A stretch of DNA of 51,817 bases from Holophagaceae bacterium (GTDB taxonomy: Bacteria; Acidobacteriota; Holophagae; Holophagales; Holophagaceae). Each line of letters opens with the position of its first letter. Position 1 is the first letter of the stretch. The position numbers and the translations under genes are program-made. Below are positions 34,731 through 43,152 of this stretch, piece by piece. Under the pieces are notes generated by a model. That model was not told the origin of the DNA, searched no databases, and saw nothing but the letters and a program-made list of their open reading frames with translations. The DNA is taken from positions 1 to 51,817 of the forward strand of contig PLUC01000040.1 of the NCBI GenBank assembly GCA_003165415.1. The letters are read 5' to 3'.

Positions 34731-35638
34731 GCCTGTTCGGAAACCTCTTCACCAAGTTCAAGCAGGGTCTCCAGCGCACCCAGGAACTGGTGCTGGCGCC
34801 CATGGGCCGGCTGCTGGGGCTGCGCCGCCTGGACGAGGGGCAGCTGGAGGAGCTGGAGGATCTCCTGTTGCAGGCGGACCTGGGCGTGCACGCCGTGACC
34901 CGGCTCATGGAGCGGCTGCGCTTCGAGATGAAAAAGTCCGGGGAGATCGATCCCAAGGCCGTGCTCAAGGACGAGCTGCTGAAGACCCTGCGCCAGGTGC
35001 CGCCCCGGCCCTTCGTGGCCGATGGCACCCAGGTGATGCTGCTGGTGGGGGTGAACGGGGTCGGCAAGACCACCACCCTGGGCAAGCTGGCCGCGCACCT
35101 GAAGGCCAGGAACGAGGAAGTCCTGGTGGTGGCCGGCGACACCTTCCGGGCCGCCGCCATCGACCAGCTCGAGCTGTGGGGCCAGCGGGCCGGGGTCCAG
35201 GTGATCCGCAACCAGATGGGTGGCGACCCGGCGGCCATCGCCTACGACGGGGCGGCGAGCGCCCTGGCCCGGCGCATCCCCTGGGTGCTGGTGGACACCG
35301 CCGGCCGCCTGCACACCAAGGACCACCTCATGCGCGAGCTGGACAAGATCCGGCGCAGCCTGCAGAAAGTGATTCCGGAGGCACCCCAGCGGGTGCTCCT
35401 GGTGCTGGACGCCACCACCGGCCAGAATGGCCTGGTCCAGGCCGAGGCCTTCAAGCAGACCGCCGGGGTCACCGATCTGATCCTCACCAAGCTGGACGGC
35501 ACCGCCAAGGGCGGCGTGGTGGTGGCCATCCTGGAGCGGCTGAAGCTGCCCATCGCCTTCGTGGGGGTCGGCGAGCAGCTGGACGACCTGATCCCCTTCG
35601 ACGCCGAAACCTTCGTGGACGGCCTGCTCGATGTCTGA
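34727..35638 (+). CDS. ftsY: Signal recognition particle receptor FtsY
   Basis: A 303-residue SRP GTPase that docks ribosome-SRP complexes to the membrane. It consists of the NG domain only, with almost no acidic A domain. GTPase motifs: G1 GVNGVGKTTT (about 108-117), G2/insertion DTFRAAAIDQLE, G3 DTAGRLHT and G4 TKLDGTAKGG. The start codon is TTG and overlaps the lon stop. AAGG lies seven bases upstream. It overlaps ribD by eight bases. Confidence 0.97.
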   Translation: MSLFGNLFTKFKQGLQRTQELVLAPMGRLLGLRRLDEGQLEELEDLLLQADLGVHAVTRLMERLRFEMKKSGEIDPKAVLKDELLKTLRQVPPRPFVADGTQVMLLVGVNGVGKTTTLGKLAAHLKARNEEVLVVAGDTFRAAAIDQLELWGQRAGVQVIRNQMGGDPAAIAYDGAASALARRIPWVLVDTAGRLHTKDHLMRELDKIRRSLQKVIPEAPQRVLLVLDATTGQNGLVQAEAFKQTAGVTDLILTKLDGTAKGGVVVAILERLKLPIAFVGVGEQLDDLIPFDAETFVDGLLDV

Positions 35639-36764
35639 CCGCCTGCTCACCCCGGATCTGGCCTGGGAACTGGCCTGCGGCGGCCCGTTCCCGGATCCGG
35701 TGTCCCTGACCGGAGATGATAGCTTCATGGCCATGGCCCTGCGGGAGGGCATGCTGGGGGTGGGCCTGTCCAGCCCGAACCCGCCGGTGGGCTGCGTGCT
35801 GGTGCGGGACGGGCGGGTCCTGGGCCGGGGCGTCCACACCCGGGCCGGGGATCCCCACGGGGAGATCATGGCGCTGCGCGACGCCGAAAGCCGGGACGAG
35901 GACGTCCGGGGCGCCGCCGCCTACGTGACCCTGGAGCCCTGCTGCTACCAGGGCCGGACCCCGCCCTGCACCGCGGCCCTCATCCGCGCCGGCATCCAGC
36001 GGGTGGTGGTGGGGGTGCGCGATCCCAACCCCAGGGTGGACGGGGGCGGCATGGCCATCCTCGGCGCCCACGGCATCGACATCCAGGAAGGGGTCCTGGG
36101 CCGGGCCTGCGCCCAATTCCACGCCCCTTTCTTCAAGCTCATCCAGACCGGCCTGCCCTGGGTCATGCTCAAGCTGGCCCTGGGCGCCGACGGCTCCACC
36201 GGGCCCGAGGGCCAGAGCACCCAGGTCACCACCCCGGAGATCCAGCAGCTGGCCCACGCCCTGCGCCGGGCCAGCGAGGCCATCGTTGTGGGCCGCTGGA
36301 CGGTCCAGGTGGACGACCCCCTGCTCACCGACCGCTGGCACGCCCCCACCGCCCCCCACCGCCAGGCCCTGCGGGTGGTGCTGGACAGCCACGGGCGGCT
36401 GCCCGGGGACCGCAAGGTCTGGCGGCCGGCCGCCGGCCAGCCGGTGCTGCGGGCGGTGGTGGAGGACCTTCCGCCCCTGCGCGAGGTGGAGGATCTGCGC
36501 CTGCCTCCCAGCGCCAATGGCTGCAGCCTGCGCCACCTCCTGCACGAGTTGGCCGCCCGGGGGGTCGGCCGGGTGCTGTTCGAGGGCGGCGGCCAGCTGG
36601 CCCGGGGCCTGCTGGAGCTGGGCCTGGTGGACGAGTTCCACCGCTTCACCTCCGAGACCCCGGCCCTGGGCAAGCCGGTGGACCTGGACGTCTCCAGCCT
36701 CCCGCACCTGAGGGCCCAGGTGAGCTTCAAGGACGGCCGCTGGGACGTGCTGGCGCGGCGCTGA
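35631..36764 (+). CDS. ribD: Bifunctional riboflavin deaminase/reductase RibD
   Basis: A 377-residue two-domain enzyme for steps two and three of riboflavin synthesis. The deaminase domain has His77-Gly78-Glu79 where most RibD proteins have His-Ala-Glu, then Pro103-Cys104-Cys105 and Cys113 (PCCYQGRTPPC), so the zinc ligands and catalytic Glu remain. The reductase domain carries VMLKLALGADG, VDDPLLTDR and the NADPH-binding VLFEGGGQLARGLLE. Other rib genes are absent, and no FMN riboswitch is seen because the gene overlaps ftsY. The substitutions in the deaminase motif are unusual but conservative. Confidence 0.92.
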   Translation: MSDRLLTPDLAWELACGGPFPDPVSLTGDDSFMAMALREGMLGVGLSSPNPPVGCVLVRDGRVLGRGVHTRAGDPHGEIMALRDAESRDEDVRGAAAYVTLEPCCYQGRTPPCTAALIRAGIQRVVVGVRDPNPRVDGGGMAILGAHGIDIQEGVLGRACAQFHAPFFKLIQTGLPWVMLKLALGADGSTGPEGQSTQVTTPEIQQLAHALRRASEAIVVGRWTVQVDDPLLTDRWHAPTAPHRQALRVVLDSHGRLPGDRKVWRPAAGQPVLRAVVEDLPPLREVEDLRLPPSANGCSLRHLLHELAARGVGRVLFEGGGQLARGLLELGLVDEFHRFTSETPALGKPVDLDVSSLPHLRAQVSFKDGRWDVLARR

Positions 36765-36782
36765 TTCAGAGCCTGCCTCGGA

Positions 36783-36983
36783 TCAACCGCCGCCCACCAG
36801 CCGCACCACCTCCAGCTGGTCCCCGTCCCGGAGGCCGCTGGCCGGGTAGTCGGCCTTGCGCACCACCTGGCCGTTCAACTCCACCGCGCTGCCGAAGGCC
36901 GGCAACTCCAGCCACTGGGCCAGATCGGCCAGGGTCGCCAGCGCCGGGGTCTCCTGCTCCTTGCCGTTGATCCGCAGGCGCAT
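36783..36983 (-). CDS. thiS: ThiS-like sulfur carrier protein
   Basis: A 66-residue beta-grasp protein ending in Gly-Gly-Gly (VVRLVGGG), the C-terminus that is adenylated and thiocarboxylated in thiamine synthesis. MRLRINGKE and VELNGQVVRK are typical ThiS strands. No thiG, thiF or thiH is nearby. Instead it begins three bases after the stop of a Cys/Met-metabolism PLP enzyme gene on the same strand. A ThiS-like carrier for methionine synthesis is known (HcyS of Wolinella), so that role is an alternative. The evidence is context only. Confidence 0.85.
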   Translation of the reverse strand: MRLRINGKEQETPALATLADLAQWLELPAFGSAVELNGQVVRKADYPASGLRDGDQLEVVRLVGGG

Positions 36984-36986
36984 GGC

Positions 36987-38183
36987 TCAGCCCCTCTGGG
37001 CGGCGGCCTGGAAGCCGCACTCCAGATCGGCCTTGAGATCGGCGGAGTCTTCGATGCCCACGGAAAAGCGCAGCAGGCCGTCGGAAATGCCCAGCTTCGC
37101 CTTCACGTCCGGGGGGGTGCGCAGGTGGCTCATGCTGGCCGGGTGCTGGATGAGGCTTTCCACCCCGCCCAGGCTCACCCCCCGGGTGATGATCTGCAGC
37201 GACTCGCAGAACCTCTGCCCGGCGGCGAGGCCATCCTTCAGTTCGAAGCTCATCATGGCCCCGAACCCGCCCACCATCTGCCGCGCGGCCACCCGGTAGC
37301 CGGGGTGATCCTCGATCCCGGGATAATCCACCCGCGACACCTGGGGCTGCCAGCACAGCCACGCGGCCAGGGACTGGGCGTTGTCCGCGGCCCGCATCAC
37401 CCGCAGGTGCAGGGTCTTCAGGCCCCGGTGCAGCAGCCAGGCGGCCATGGGGTCCAGGGTCGGCCCGGTGAGCTTGGCCACGGTCCAGCAGGCCACGACA
37501 TCCGCATCTGTGCCGGCGATGACCCCGGCCACCAGATCCGAGTGCCCGCCCAGGTACTTGGTGGCGCTGGCCACGCTGAGGTCGATGCCCAGCTCCAGCG
37601 GACGGGTGAACACCGGCGTGGCGAAGGTGTTGTCGGCCACCGTGCGGATGCCCCGGGCCCGGGCCAGCGCCGCGATCCCCGCCAGGTCGGTGATGGCCAG
37701 GGTGGGGTTGGAAGGGGTCTCCAGGAAGATCATGGCCGTCTCCGGCCGGAGCGCGCGCTCCCACTCCTGCAGATCCAGGGTGTTGTCGATCCAGGTGATC
37801 CTGAGCCCCCTGCGGGACTCCCAGCGCCGCAGGAGCTGCTCGGTGCCGAGGTACAGGGCCGCCGGGGCCACCACGTGATCGCCGGGCTTGAGGAAGGTCT
37901 CGAACACAGTGGCGAAGGCGCTCATGCCGGAACTGGTCACCAGGGCCCGCTCCGCCTTTTCCAGGGCGGCCACCACCGCCTCCACTTCGCTGAAATTGGG
38001 GTTGCCCCACCGGGTGTAGAACTGCGGGGGCTCCGTGGCCGCCGAGAATTCAGCGCCCTCGGCGTTCTCCCTCAGTTCGAACACCGAGGTCTGGAAGATC
38101 GGCGTGGTCACCGCCCGGGTGTCGTTGTGCTGCCTGCCGGCATGGATGGCGGTGGTGCTCTGGCCCCAGTCGCGAGTGTTCAT
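36987..38183 (-). CDS. Cys/Met-metabolism PLP-dependent enzyme (cystathionine gamma-synthase/lyase family)
   Basis: A 398-residue fold-type I PLP enzyme. It has STTAIHAG, the TPIFQTSVF block, YTRWGNPN, SSGMSAFATVFETFLKPGD, the DNTFATPVF strand and the PLP lysine (about 209) in SVASATKYLGGHSD. The C-terminal GGVESLIQHPASMSH is the substrate-carboxylate motif. It could be cystathionine gamma-synthase, a gamma-lyase, or an O-succinyl- or O-acetylhomoserine sulfhydrylase. The adjacent sulfur-carrier gene favours a sulfhydrylase or methionine-pathway role, as inference. GGAG lies five bases before the ATG at 38183. ATGs at 38186 and 38204 are alternatives. Confidence 0.88.
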   Translation of the reverse strand: MNTRDWGQSTTAIHAGRQHNDTRAVTTPIFQTSVFELRENAEGAEFSAATEPPQFYTRWGNPNFSEVEAVVAALEKAERALVTSSGMSAFATVFETFLKPGDHVVAPAALYLGTEQLLRRWESRRGLRITWIDNTLDLQEWERALRPETAMIFLETPSNPTLAITDLAGIAALARARGIRTVADNTFATPVFTRPLELGIDLSVASATKYLGGHSDLVAGVIAGTDADVVACWTVAKLTGPTLDPMAAWLLHRGLKTLHLRVMRAADNAQSLAAWLCWQPQVSRVDYPGIEDHPGYRVAARQMVGGFGAMMSFELKDGLAAGQRFCESLQIITRGVSLGGVESLIQHPASMSHLRTPPDVKAKLGISDGLLRFSVGIEDSADLKADLECGFQAAAQRG

Positions 38184-38256
38184 CATGGCTCCCCGCGCAC
38201 GCATGGATCATGCGCACCGCGCTGGTTGCAGAATACCATTCCCGGCCCCGCCCTAG

Positions 38257-38544
38257 TCAGCGCGTGCGCCAGAAAACCAGGGCCAGGGACACGATCGCCA
38301 GCGCCAGCACCGCCAGGACCCGCCAGAAGGTGGGGCCGCCCCCGGCGTCGGTCTCGCCCCGGGTGGCGCCGGCGGGATCGGACAGCGCGGCCTGGGTGAG
38401 CTCGTCCTCGGGCGCTTCGGGGGGGTCCGGGTGGTACGGCACCAGATCCCGGGAAAGCTGGCCGAAATACACCAGCTTCCAGGCGTCCTTGTCCACCGGC
38501 GGCGGGGCGGGGGTTTCCGGTCCGTCGTCAGGATTCCCGGTCAT
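38257..38544 (-). CDS. Small tail-anchored membrane protein, function unknown
   Basis: A 95-residue protein I do not recognise. It has an acidic, proline-rich N-terminal two-thirds and a single C-terminal transmembrane helix (about residues 74-91, FWRVLAVLALAIVSLALVFW) ending RTR, which suggests a cytoplasmic domain anchored by its tail. The ATG overlaps the gatB stop (ATGA) and AGGAGG lies four bases upstream inside gatB, so translation is well supported. No catalytic motif is seen. Confidence 0.7.
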   Translation of the reverse strand: MTGNPDDGPETPAPPPVDKDAWKLVYFGQLSRDLVPYHPDPPEAPEDELTQAALSDPAGATRGETDAGGGPTFWRVLAVLALAIVSLALVFWRTR

Positions 38545-40004
38545 TTCGCCTCCTCTGAGGCCAGTATCTGCTCAAGCACTTCGTTCACCAGCGTCGGATT
38601 CATCTTGCCCTTTCCGGCCTTCATGACCTGCCCTACGAAAAAACCCTTGAGGCTGGCCTTGCCTCCGCGGTACTGGGCCAGCTGCCCGGGGTTGGCCGCC
38701 AGGACTTCCAGCACCATGGCCTCGATCGGCGCCCGGTCCGAAACCTGGCCCAGGCCCCGCCCCTGGACGATGGCCGCCGGGGTGCCCTCCCCCGCCAGCA
38801 GCAGCGGGAAGACCACTTCCTTGGCCGTGTTGAGGTTGACCGCGCCGGCTTCCACCATCCGGATGAGTTCGGCCAGATGGGCCGGCCGCAGGCCCAGGGC
38901 CTCGATGCTCTGGCCGCGCTCGTTGAGGGTCCGGCTCACTTCCCCCAGCATCCAGTTGGCGGCCTGCTTGCCCAGCCCGCCCCCGGCCGCGGCCTCGAAG
39001 CAGTCGGCGAAGGCGGGACTCTGGAGCAGCAGCCCGGCCTCGTAGGGGGAAACCCCGTACTGGGCCAGGAAACGCTCGAACCTGGCCTCGGGCAGTTCCG
39101 GCAGACCGGCGCGCACCGCGTCGATCTCCGCCCGGGCGATGACCAGGGCCGGCAGATCGGGTTCCGGGAAGTAGCGGTAGTCCATGGCCACTTCCTTGCT
39201 CCGCTGGCTCCGGGTCTCGCCCTTGTCCGCATCCCAGCCCCGGGTCTCCTGGCCGAAGGCCTCGCCCTTGGCCACCAGGGCGGTCTGGCGCTGGATCTCG
39301 TAGTCCAGGGCCATGCGCACGAAGCGGAAGGAGTTGATGTTCTTCACCTCGACCCGGGTGCCCAGGGGCGCCCCGCGGCGGCGAACGCTCACATTGGCGT
39401 CGCAGCGCAGGGATCCTTCCTCCAGGTTGCCGTCGCAGATGCCCAGAAAGGTCACCAGCCGGTGCACCGCCTTGAGGTAGTCGTAGGCCTCCTGCCCGCT
39501 GCGCAGATCGGGCGCGCCGACGATCTCCAGCAGCGGCACCCCGGCCCGGTTCAGGTCCACATAGGAGCTGCCCCTGCCCATGTCGTGGTTGGACTTGCCG
39601 GCATCCTCCTCCAGGTGGGCCCGCTCGATCCCCACCTGAACCACCCCGTCTCCGCCCCGGACCAGGGGGTCTCCGGGGATGCACAGGCGCCCCCGCTCCA
39701 CCACGGCCACCGGCCCCTGGGTGATCTGGTAGCCCTTGGGCAGGTCCGGGTAGAAGTATTGCTTGCGGTAGAAGGTGCTGCGCTCGCGGATCTCGCCGCC
39801 CACCGCCAGGCCCAGGGCGATGGCCATGCGTACCGCCTCGGCGTTGAGCACCGGCAGCGCTCCGGGCAGGCCCAGGCAGACCGGGCAGGTGCGCCCGTTG
39901 GGGGTGCCGCCGTATTCGTTGCGGCAGGCGCAGAACATCTTGGACCGGGTGCGGAGCTGCACATGGACCTCAAGACCGATGACCGCTTCGTAGCCCGATT
40001 CCAT
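38541..40004 (-). CDS. gatB: Asp-tRNA(Asn)/Glu-tRNA(Gln) amidotransferase subunit B
   Basis: A 487-residue kinase-like subunit of the GatCAB complex, which phosphorylates and amidates misacylated Glu-tRNA(Gln) or Asp-tRNA(Asn). Blocks: GLEVHVQL, the zinc-binding CAC...CPVCLGLPGALP, YYPDLPKGYQ-type FYPDLPKGYQITQ, LLEIVGAPDLRS, EVKNINSF and MDYRYFPEPDLP, then the helical tRNA-binding YqeY-like tail. gatA and gatC are not adjacent. GGGAG precedes the ATG. It lies 53 bases after mnmE. Confidence 0.97.
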   Translation of the reverse strand: MESGYEAVIGLEVHVQLRTRSKMFCACRNEYGGTPNGRTCPVCLGLPGALPVLNAEAVRMAIALGLAVGGEIRERSTFYRKQYFYPDLPKGYQITQGPVAVVERGRLCIPGDPLVRGGDGVVQVGIERAHLEEDAGKSNHDMGRGSSYVDLNRAGVPLLEIVGAPDLRSGQEAYDYLKAVHRLVTFLGICDGNLEEGSLRCDANVSVRRRGAPLGTRVEVKNINSFRFVRMALDYEIQRQTALVAKGEAFGQETRGWDADKGETRSQRSKEVAMDYRYFPEPDLPALVIARAEIDAVRAGLPELPEARFERFLAQYGVSPYEAGLLLQSPAFADCFEAAAGGGLGKQAANWMLGEVSRTLNERGQSIEALGLRPAHLAELIRMVEAGAVNLNTAKEVVFPLLLAGEGTPAAIVQGRGLGQVSDRAPIEAMVLEVLAANPGQLAQYRGGKASLKGFFVGQVMKAGKGKMNPTLVNEVLEQILASEEAK

Positions 40005-40057
40005 GAACGCTCCCAGGTGTGATTATCCCGGAAACCGGCCTTTACCGTCCGCACCAT

Positions 40058-41374
40058 TCATTTGCCCAGACAGAATCCCGAGAACACCTGATCCAGGGAG
40101 CTCTCCGCCCGGTCCTCCCCTGTGAGCCGGGCCAGCAGGCCCCAGGCCCCCTGCAGGGCCGACGCGGCCAGTTCCGGCGGCATCCCGGGCTCCAGGAGGT
40201 ACAGCAGGTCCATCTGCGCCACCAGCTCATCCAGCAGCTCCCGCTGGCGGCGGGTGGCCAGGGCGCCCAGGCAGGCGTCCGGGGCAAGGCCCCCCAGGAA
40301 CCGCTCGCGCAGGGCCTCGGCCAGGGGCTCCAGGTCCCCCGTCAGGGCGGAAACGCGAGGGCCGGCCGCGGGGGCGGATCCGGGCGGGGGGCCCAGGTCC
40401 GCCTGGTTGCGCACGGTGAGCACCTTCGCCGCGAAGGGCGCCAGCCGGTCCAGCACGCCGGAGTCCGGGGCCGGATCGGGCAGGGGGACCAGGTGCAGGA
40501 TGAGGTCCGCCTGCTCCAGCACCCCCCGCACCCGGGCCACCCCCAGCCGCTCCACCGGATCCTCGCTGTGGCGCAGACCCGCGGTGTCGAACAGGAACAG
40601 CGGCAGGCCCGCCCACTGGGCCCGCACTTCCAGCACGTCCCGGGTGGTGCCGGGCAGGTCCGTGACGATGGCCCGGTCCGCCCCGGCCAGGGCATTGAAC
40701 AGGGTGCTCTTGCCGGCGTTGGGCCGGCCCACCAGGGCGATGCGGATGCCATCCAGCAGCCAGCCGGCCGCAGACGCCCGCCCCTGTTCCACGTGGAACA
40801 GATCCTTCAGCGGCCCCAGCTCTCGGTGCAAGGCATGCAGATCCAATGAAATACCTTCATCTTCCCCATAGTCCACGCTGGCCTCGGCCCGGGCCAGCCA
40901 GGGGGCCAGGGCCGACCTGGCATGGGCCACCCAGGCCGGCAGGGCCCCGGCCCGGGCCTGGGCCTGGCGCACCTGGGTGTCCGTGGCCGCGTTCACCAGG
41001 TCCCGCAGGGCCTCCGCTTCCAGCAGGCTCTGCTTGCCGTTCAGGAGGGCGCGCCGGGTGAACTCGCCAGGCTCGGCCAGGCGGATGCCCATCCGACCCA
41101 GCTGCTCCAGGAACCGCTTCACCAGGAGCGGGTTGCCGTGCAGCTGGAACTCCACCAGGTCCTCCCCGGTGTAGCTGCGCGGACCCGGGAAGAACAGCAC
41201 CAGGGCCCGTTCCCGGTATCCGTCCCAGGCCAGGGTGCGCAGCCCGGCCTGCCTTGGGGCCGGCAGGGCCACCAGGGGCAGCAGCCGCACACCCAGGCCA
41301 GCCCCGGACACCCGCACCACCGCCACCGCCGAAGGCAGCAGGGGGGTGGCGGGGGCGCAGATGGGATCGGACAT
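40058..41374 (-). CDS. mnmE: tRNA modification GTPase MnmE
   Basis: A 438-residue potassium-activated GTPase that, with MnmG, places the carboxymethylaminomethyl group on wobble uridine. The N-terminal domain has PGEFTRRALLNGK. The G domain has GRPNAGKST (216-224), TDLPGTTRD (238-246) and DTAGLR (263-268). The G4 motif reads NQAD (323-326), where NKxD is usual. The C-terminus ends FCLGK, with the conserved CxGK cysteine. GGAG lies five bases before the ATG. mnmG, its usual partner near oriC, is not in the window. Codons 192-197 overlap a perfect parS site. Confidence 0.96.
   Translation of the reverse strand: MSDPICAPATPLLPSAVAVVRVSGAGLGVRLLPLVALPAPRQAGLRTLAWDGYRERALVLFFPGPRSYTGEDLVEFQLHGNPLLVKRFLEQLGRMGIRLAEPGEFTRRALLNGKQSLLEAEALRDLVNAATDTQVRQAQARAGALPAWVAHARSALAPWLARAEASVDYGEDEGISLDLHALHRELGPLKDLFHVEQGRASAAGWLLDGIRIALVGRPNAGKSTLFNALAGADRAIVTDLPGTTRDVLEVRAQWAGLPLFLFDTAGLRHSEDPVERLGVARVRGVLEQADLILHLVPLPDPAPDSGVLDRLAPFAAKVLTVRNQADLGPPPGSAPAAGPRVSALTGDLEPLAEALRERFLGGLAPDACLGALATRRQRELLDELVAQMDLLYLLEPGMPPELAASALQGAWGLLARLTGEDRAESSLDQVFSGFCLGK
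40785..40800. other. Perfect parS centromere site
   Basis: TGTTCCACGTGGAACA is the exact 16-base palindrome bound by chromosomal ParB. It lies within mnmE, where the codons give LFHVEQ. It is about 5.2 kb from the dnaA start. parA and parB themselves are not in the window. Confidence 0.92.
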
Positions 41375-41407
41375 GGTGGCTCCGGTTCACTCGAACAATA
41401 ATTGACA

Positions 41408-41436
41408 TTGGGCAATCAGGTGATCCTGGATAAAAT
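41408..41436 (+). promoter_or_regulatory. Candidate sigma-70 promoter of the malic enzyme gene
   Basis: TTGGGC (41408-41413) and TAAAAT (41431-41436) are separated by exactly 17 bases, 122 bases upstream of the start codon. The -10 matches five of six consensus bases. A TTGACA six bases upstream is too far from this -10. The region is clearly more AT-rich than the flanking genes. Confidence 0.5.
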
Positions 41437-41558
41437 CATGAGCCTAGCCAGCGCCATCCTTCAAAACTTACCCGCACATTGGACTCCCGCCACCGGATTT
41501 TCGTCTGGCCGCGGGTTACCGGGCTTCCCGGATTTAACCATCCTTCTTCGGAGGAGCC

Positions 41559-43091
41559 ATGAGCTTCCCAGCCTATCTAGACCTCAAGAATCTCAAGGAA
41601 CTGTTCCCCAAGGACCTGACCCCCGCGGAAGTGGCTAAGGCCCAGACCATCTTCCTGAAGCGCCTGTCCCTTGAGGCGCACCAGTTCTACGGCGGGAAGA
41701 TGGCCATGATCCCCAAGGCCGGCATCTATGACTTCGGCTGGTTCGGGGTCTACTACACCCCCGGCGTCTCCGCCGTCTCCACCGCCATCCGCGACAACAA
41801 CCTGGAGTCCTACAACCTGTCCAACCGCAGCAACCTGGTGGCCATCGTCTCGGATTCCACCCGGGTCCTGGGCGACGGCGACTGCACCCCCAGCGGCGGC
41901 CTGGGCGTCATGGAGGGCAAGGCCTTCCTGATGTACTACCTGGGCGGCGTGGACGCCATAGCGCTCTGCATCAACTCCCACATGGAGCCGGGCGCGCACA
42001 AGGCCGGCTTCGACTTCCGCTCCATGGGCAAGCACGAGCACGACCCCCAGAAGATCATCGACTTCGTGCGCATGGCGACGCCTTCCTTCGGCGCGGTGAA
42101 CCTGGAGGACATCTCCCAGCCCAATTGCTTCAAGGTGCTGGACAGCCTCCAGGACTGCGGCATCCCGGTGTGGCATGACGACGCCCAGGGCACCGCCTGC
42201 GTGACCCTGGCCGGCATGATCAATGCCATCAAGCTGGCGGGCAAGGACTGGAAGAGCGTGAAGGCGGTCTTCATCGGCGCCGGCGCCTCCAACGCCACCA
42301 TCATCCGGCTGATGCTCACCGAGGGCCTGGACCCCAAGAACGTCATCGCCTTCGACTCCAAGGGCGGCCTGCACGCCGGCCGCGACGACGTCAAGGCTGA
42401 CACGCGGTTCTACCGCAAGTGGGAGATCTGCCAGGCCACCAACCCCGACCGCATCGACGACGTCATGAAGGCCTGCCAGGGCGCGGACATCCTCTGCTCC
42501 CTGTCCACCCCTGGCCCCGGCGTGGTCAAGAAGGAGTGGATCCAGGTCATGGCGCCCAAGGCCATCGTCTTCGCCTGCGCCAACCCGGTGCCTGAGATCT
42601 ATCCCTACGAGGCCAAGGAGGCCGGCGCGCTCATCGTCGCCACCGGCCGCAGCGACTTCGCCAACCAGGTGAACAACTCCATGTGCTTCCCGGGGCTGCT
42701 CAAAGGCTGCCTGCTGGTGGACGCCAGCCGGGTCACCGACCGCATGGCCATCGCCGCGGCCCACTCCATGGCGAAGATGCAGCAGAAGCGCGGCCTGGAC
42801 ATCGACCACATCATGCCGACCATGGACGACGTGGAGGTGTTCCCCCAGGAGGCCGCCGACGTGGCCGCCCAGGCCATCGCCGACGGCGTGGCCCAGCGCA
42901 CCATGACCCCGGCCGAGGTGTTCCAGAAGGCCGACCACGACATCAAGGAGAACCGTGAGATGGTCCAGCTGCTCATGGAGCGGGACAAGATCAAGACCCC
43001 GCCCAAGAGCATGCTCGACGACGTCCTCAAGGCCACCCTCGCCGAGATCCGCGGCAAGATCGCGGCCGTGGCCGGCAACGCCGACGAGTAG
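41559..43091 (+). CDS. Malic enzyme (oxidative decarboxylation of malate)
   Basis: A 510-residue malic enzyme converting malate to pyruvate and CO2 with NAD or NADP. Seen are the malate-binding YYTPGVSAVS and SNRSNLVAIVSDST, FDFRSM, EDISQPNCFKVLD, VWHDDAQGTACV and the Rossmann GAGASNATI. A C-terminal phosphotransacetylase domain is absent, so it is the short form. Cofactor choice cannot be read safely. GGAGGA lies just before the ATG. It stands alone, with its own promoter and terminator, between mnmE and jag, two genes that are often neighbours. Confidence 0.93.
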   Translation: MSFPAYLDLKNLKELFPKDLTPAEVAKAQTIFLKRLSLEAHQFYGGKMAMIPKAGIYDFGWFGVYYTPGVSAVSTAIRDNNLESYNLSNRSNLVAIVSDSTRVLGDGDCTPSGGLGVMEGKAFLMYYLGGVDAIALCINSHMEPGAHKAGFDFRSMGKHEHDPQKIIDFVRMATPSFGAVNLEDISQPNCFKVLDSLQDCGIPVWHDDAQGTACVTLAGMINAIKLAGKDWKSVKAVFIGAGASNATIIRLMLTEGLDPKNVIAFDSKGGLHAGRDDVKADTRFYRKWEICQATNPDRIDDVMKACQGADILCSLSTPGPGVVKKEWIQVMAPKAIVFACANPVPEIYPYEAKEAGALIVATGRSDFANQVNNSMCFPGLLKGCLLVDASRVTDRMAIAAAHSMAKMQQKRGLDIDHIMPTMDDVEVFPQEAADVAAQAIADGVAQRTMTPAEVFQKADHDIKENREMVQLLMERDKIKTPPKSMLDDVLKATLAEIRGKIAAVAGNADE

Positions 43092-43107
43092 TCGGCCCCA
43101 TGAATGG

Positions 43108-43138
43108 AAAAGACGCGCTCTCCGGAGCGCGTCTTTTT
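43108..43138 (+). terminator. Rho-independent terminator, probably bidirectional
   Basis: GACGCGCTC and GAGCGCGTC form a perfect nine-base stem with loop TCCG, followed by five T on plus and preceded by four A. The minus strand therefore also has a stem with a T-run. It lies 16 bases after malic enzyme and 14 bases after the jag stop on the other strand, and should end both. Confidence 0.92.
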
Positions 43139-43152
43139 CATGGCCGGACCGT

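Noticed and set aside
41402-41407. TTGACA as the -35 of the malic enzyme promoter
   Set aside because: It is 23 bases from the TAAAAT box, too far. TTGGGC six bases further down has the correct 17-base spacing.
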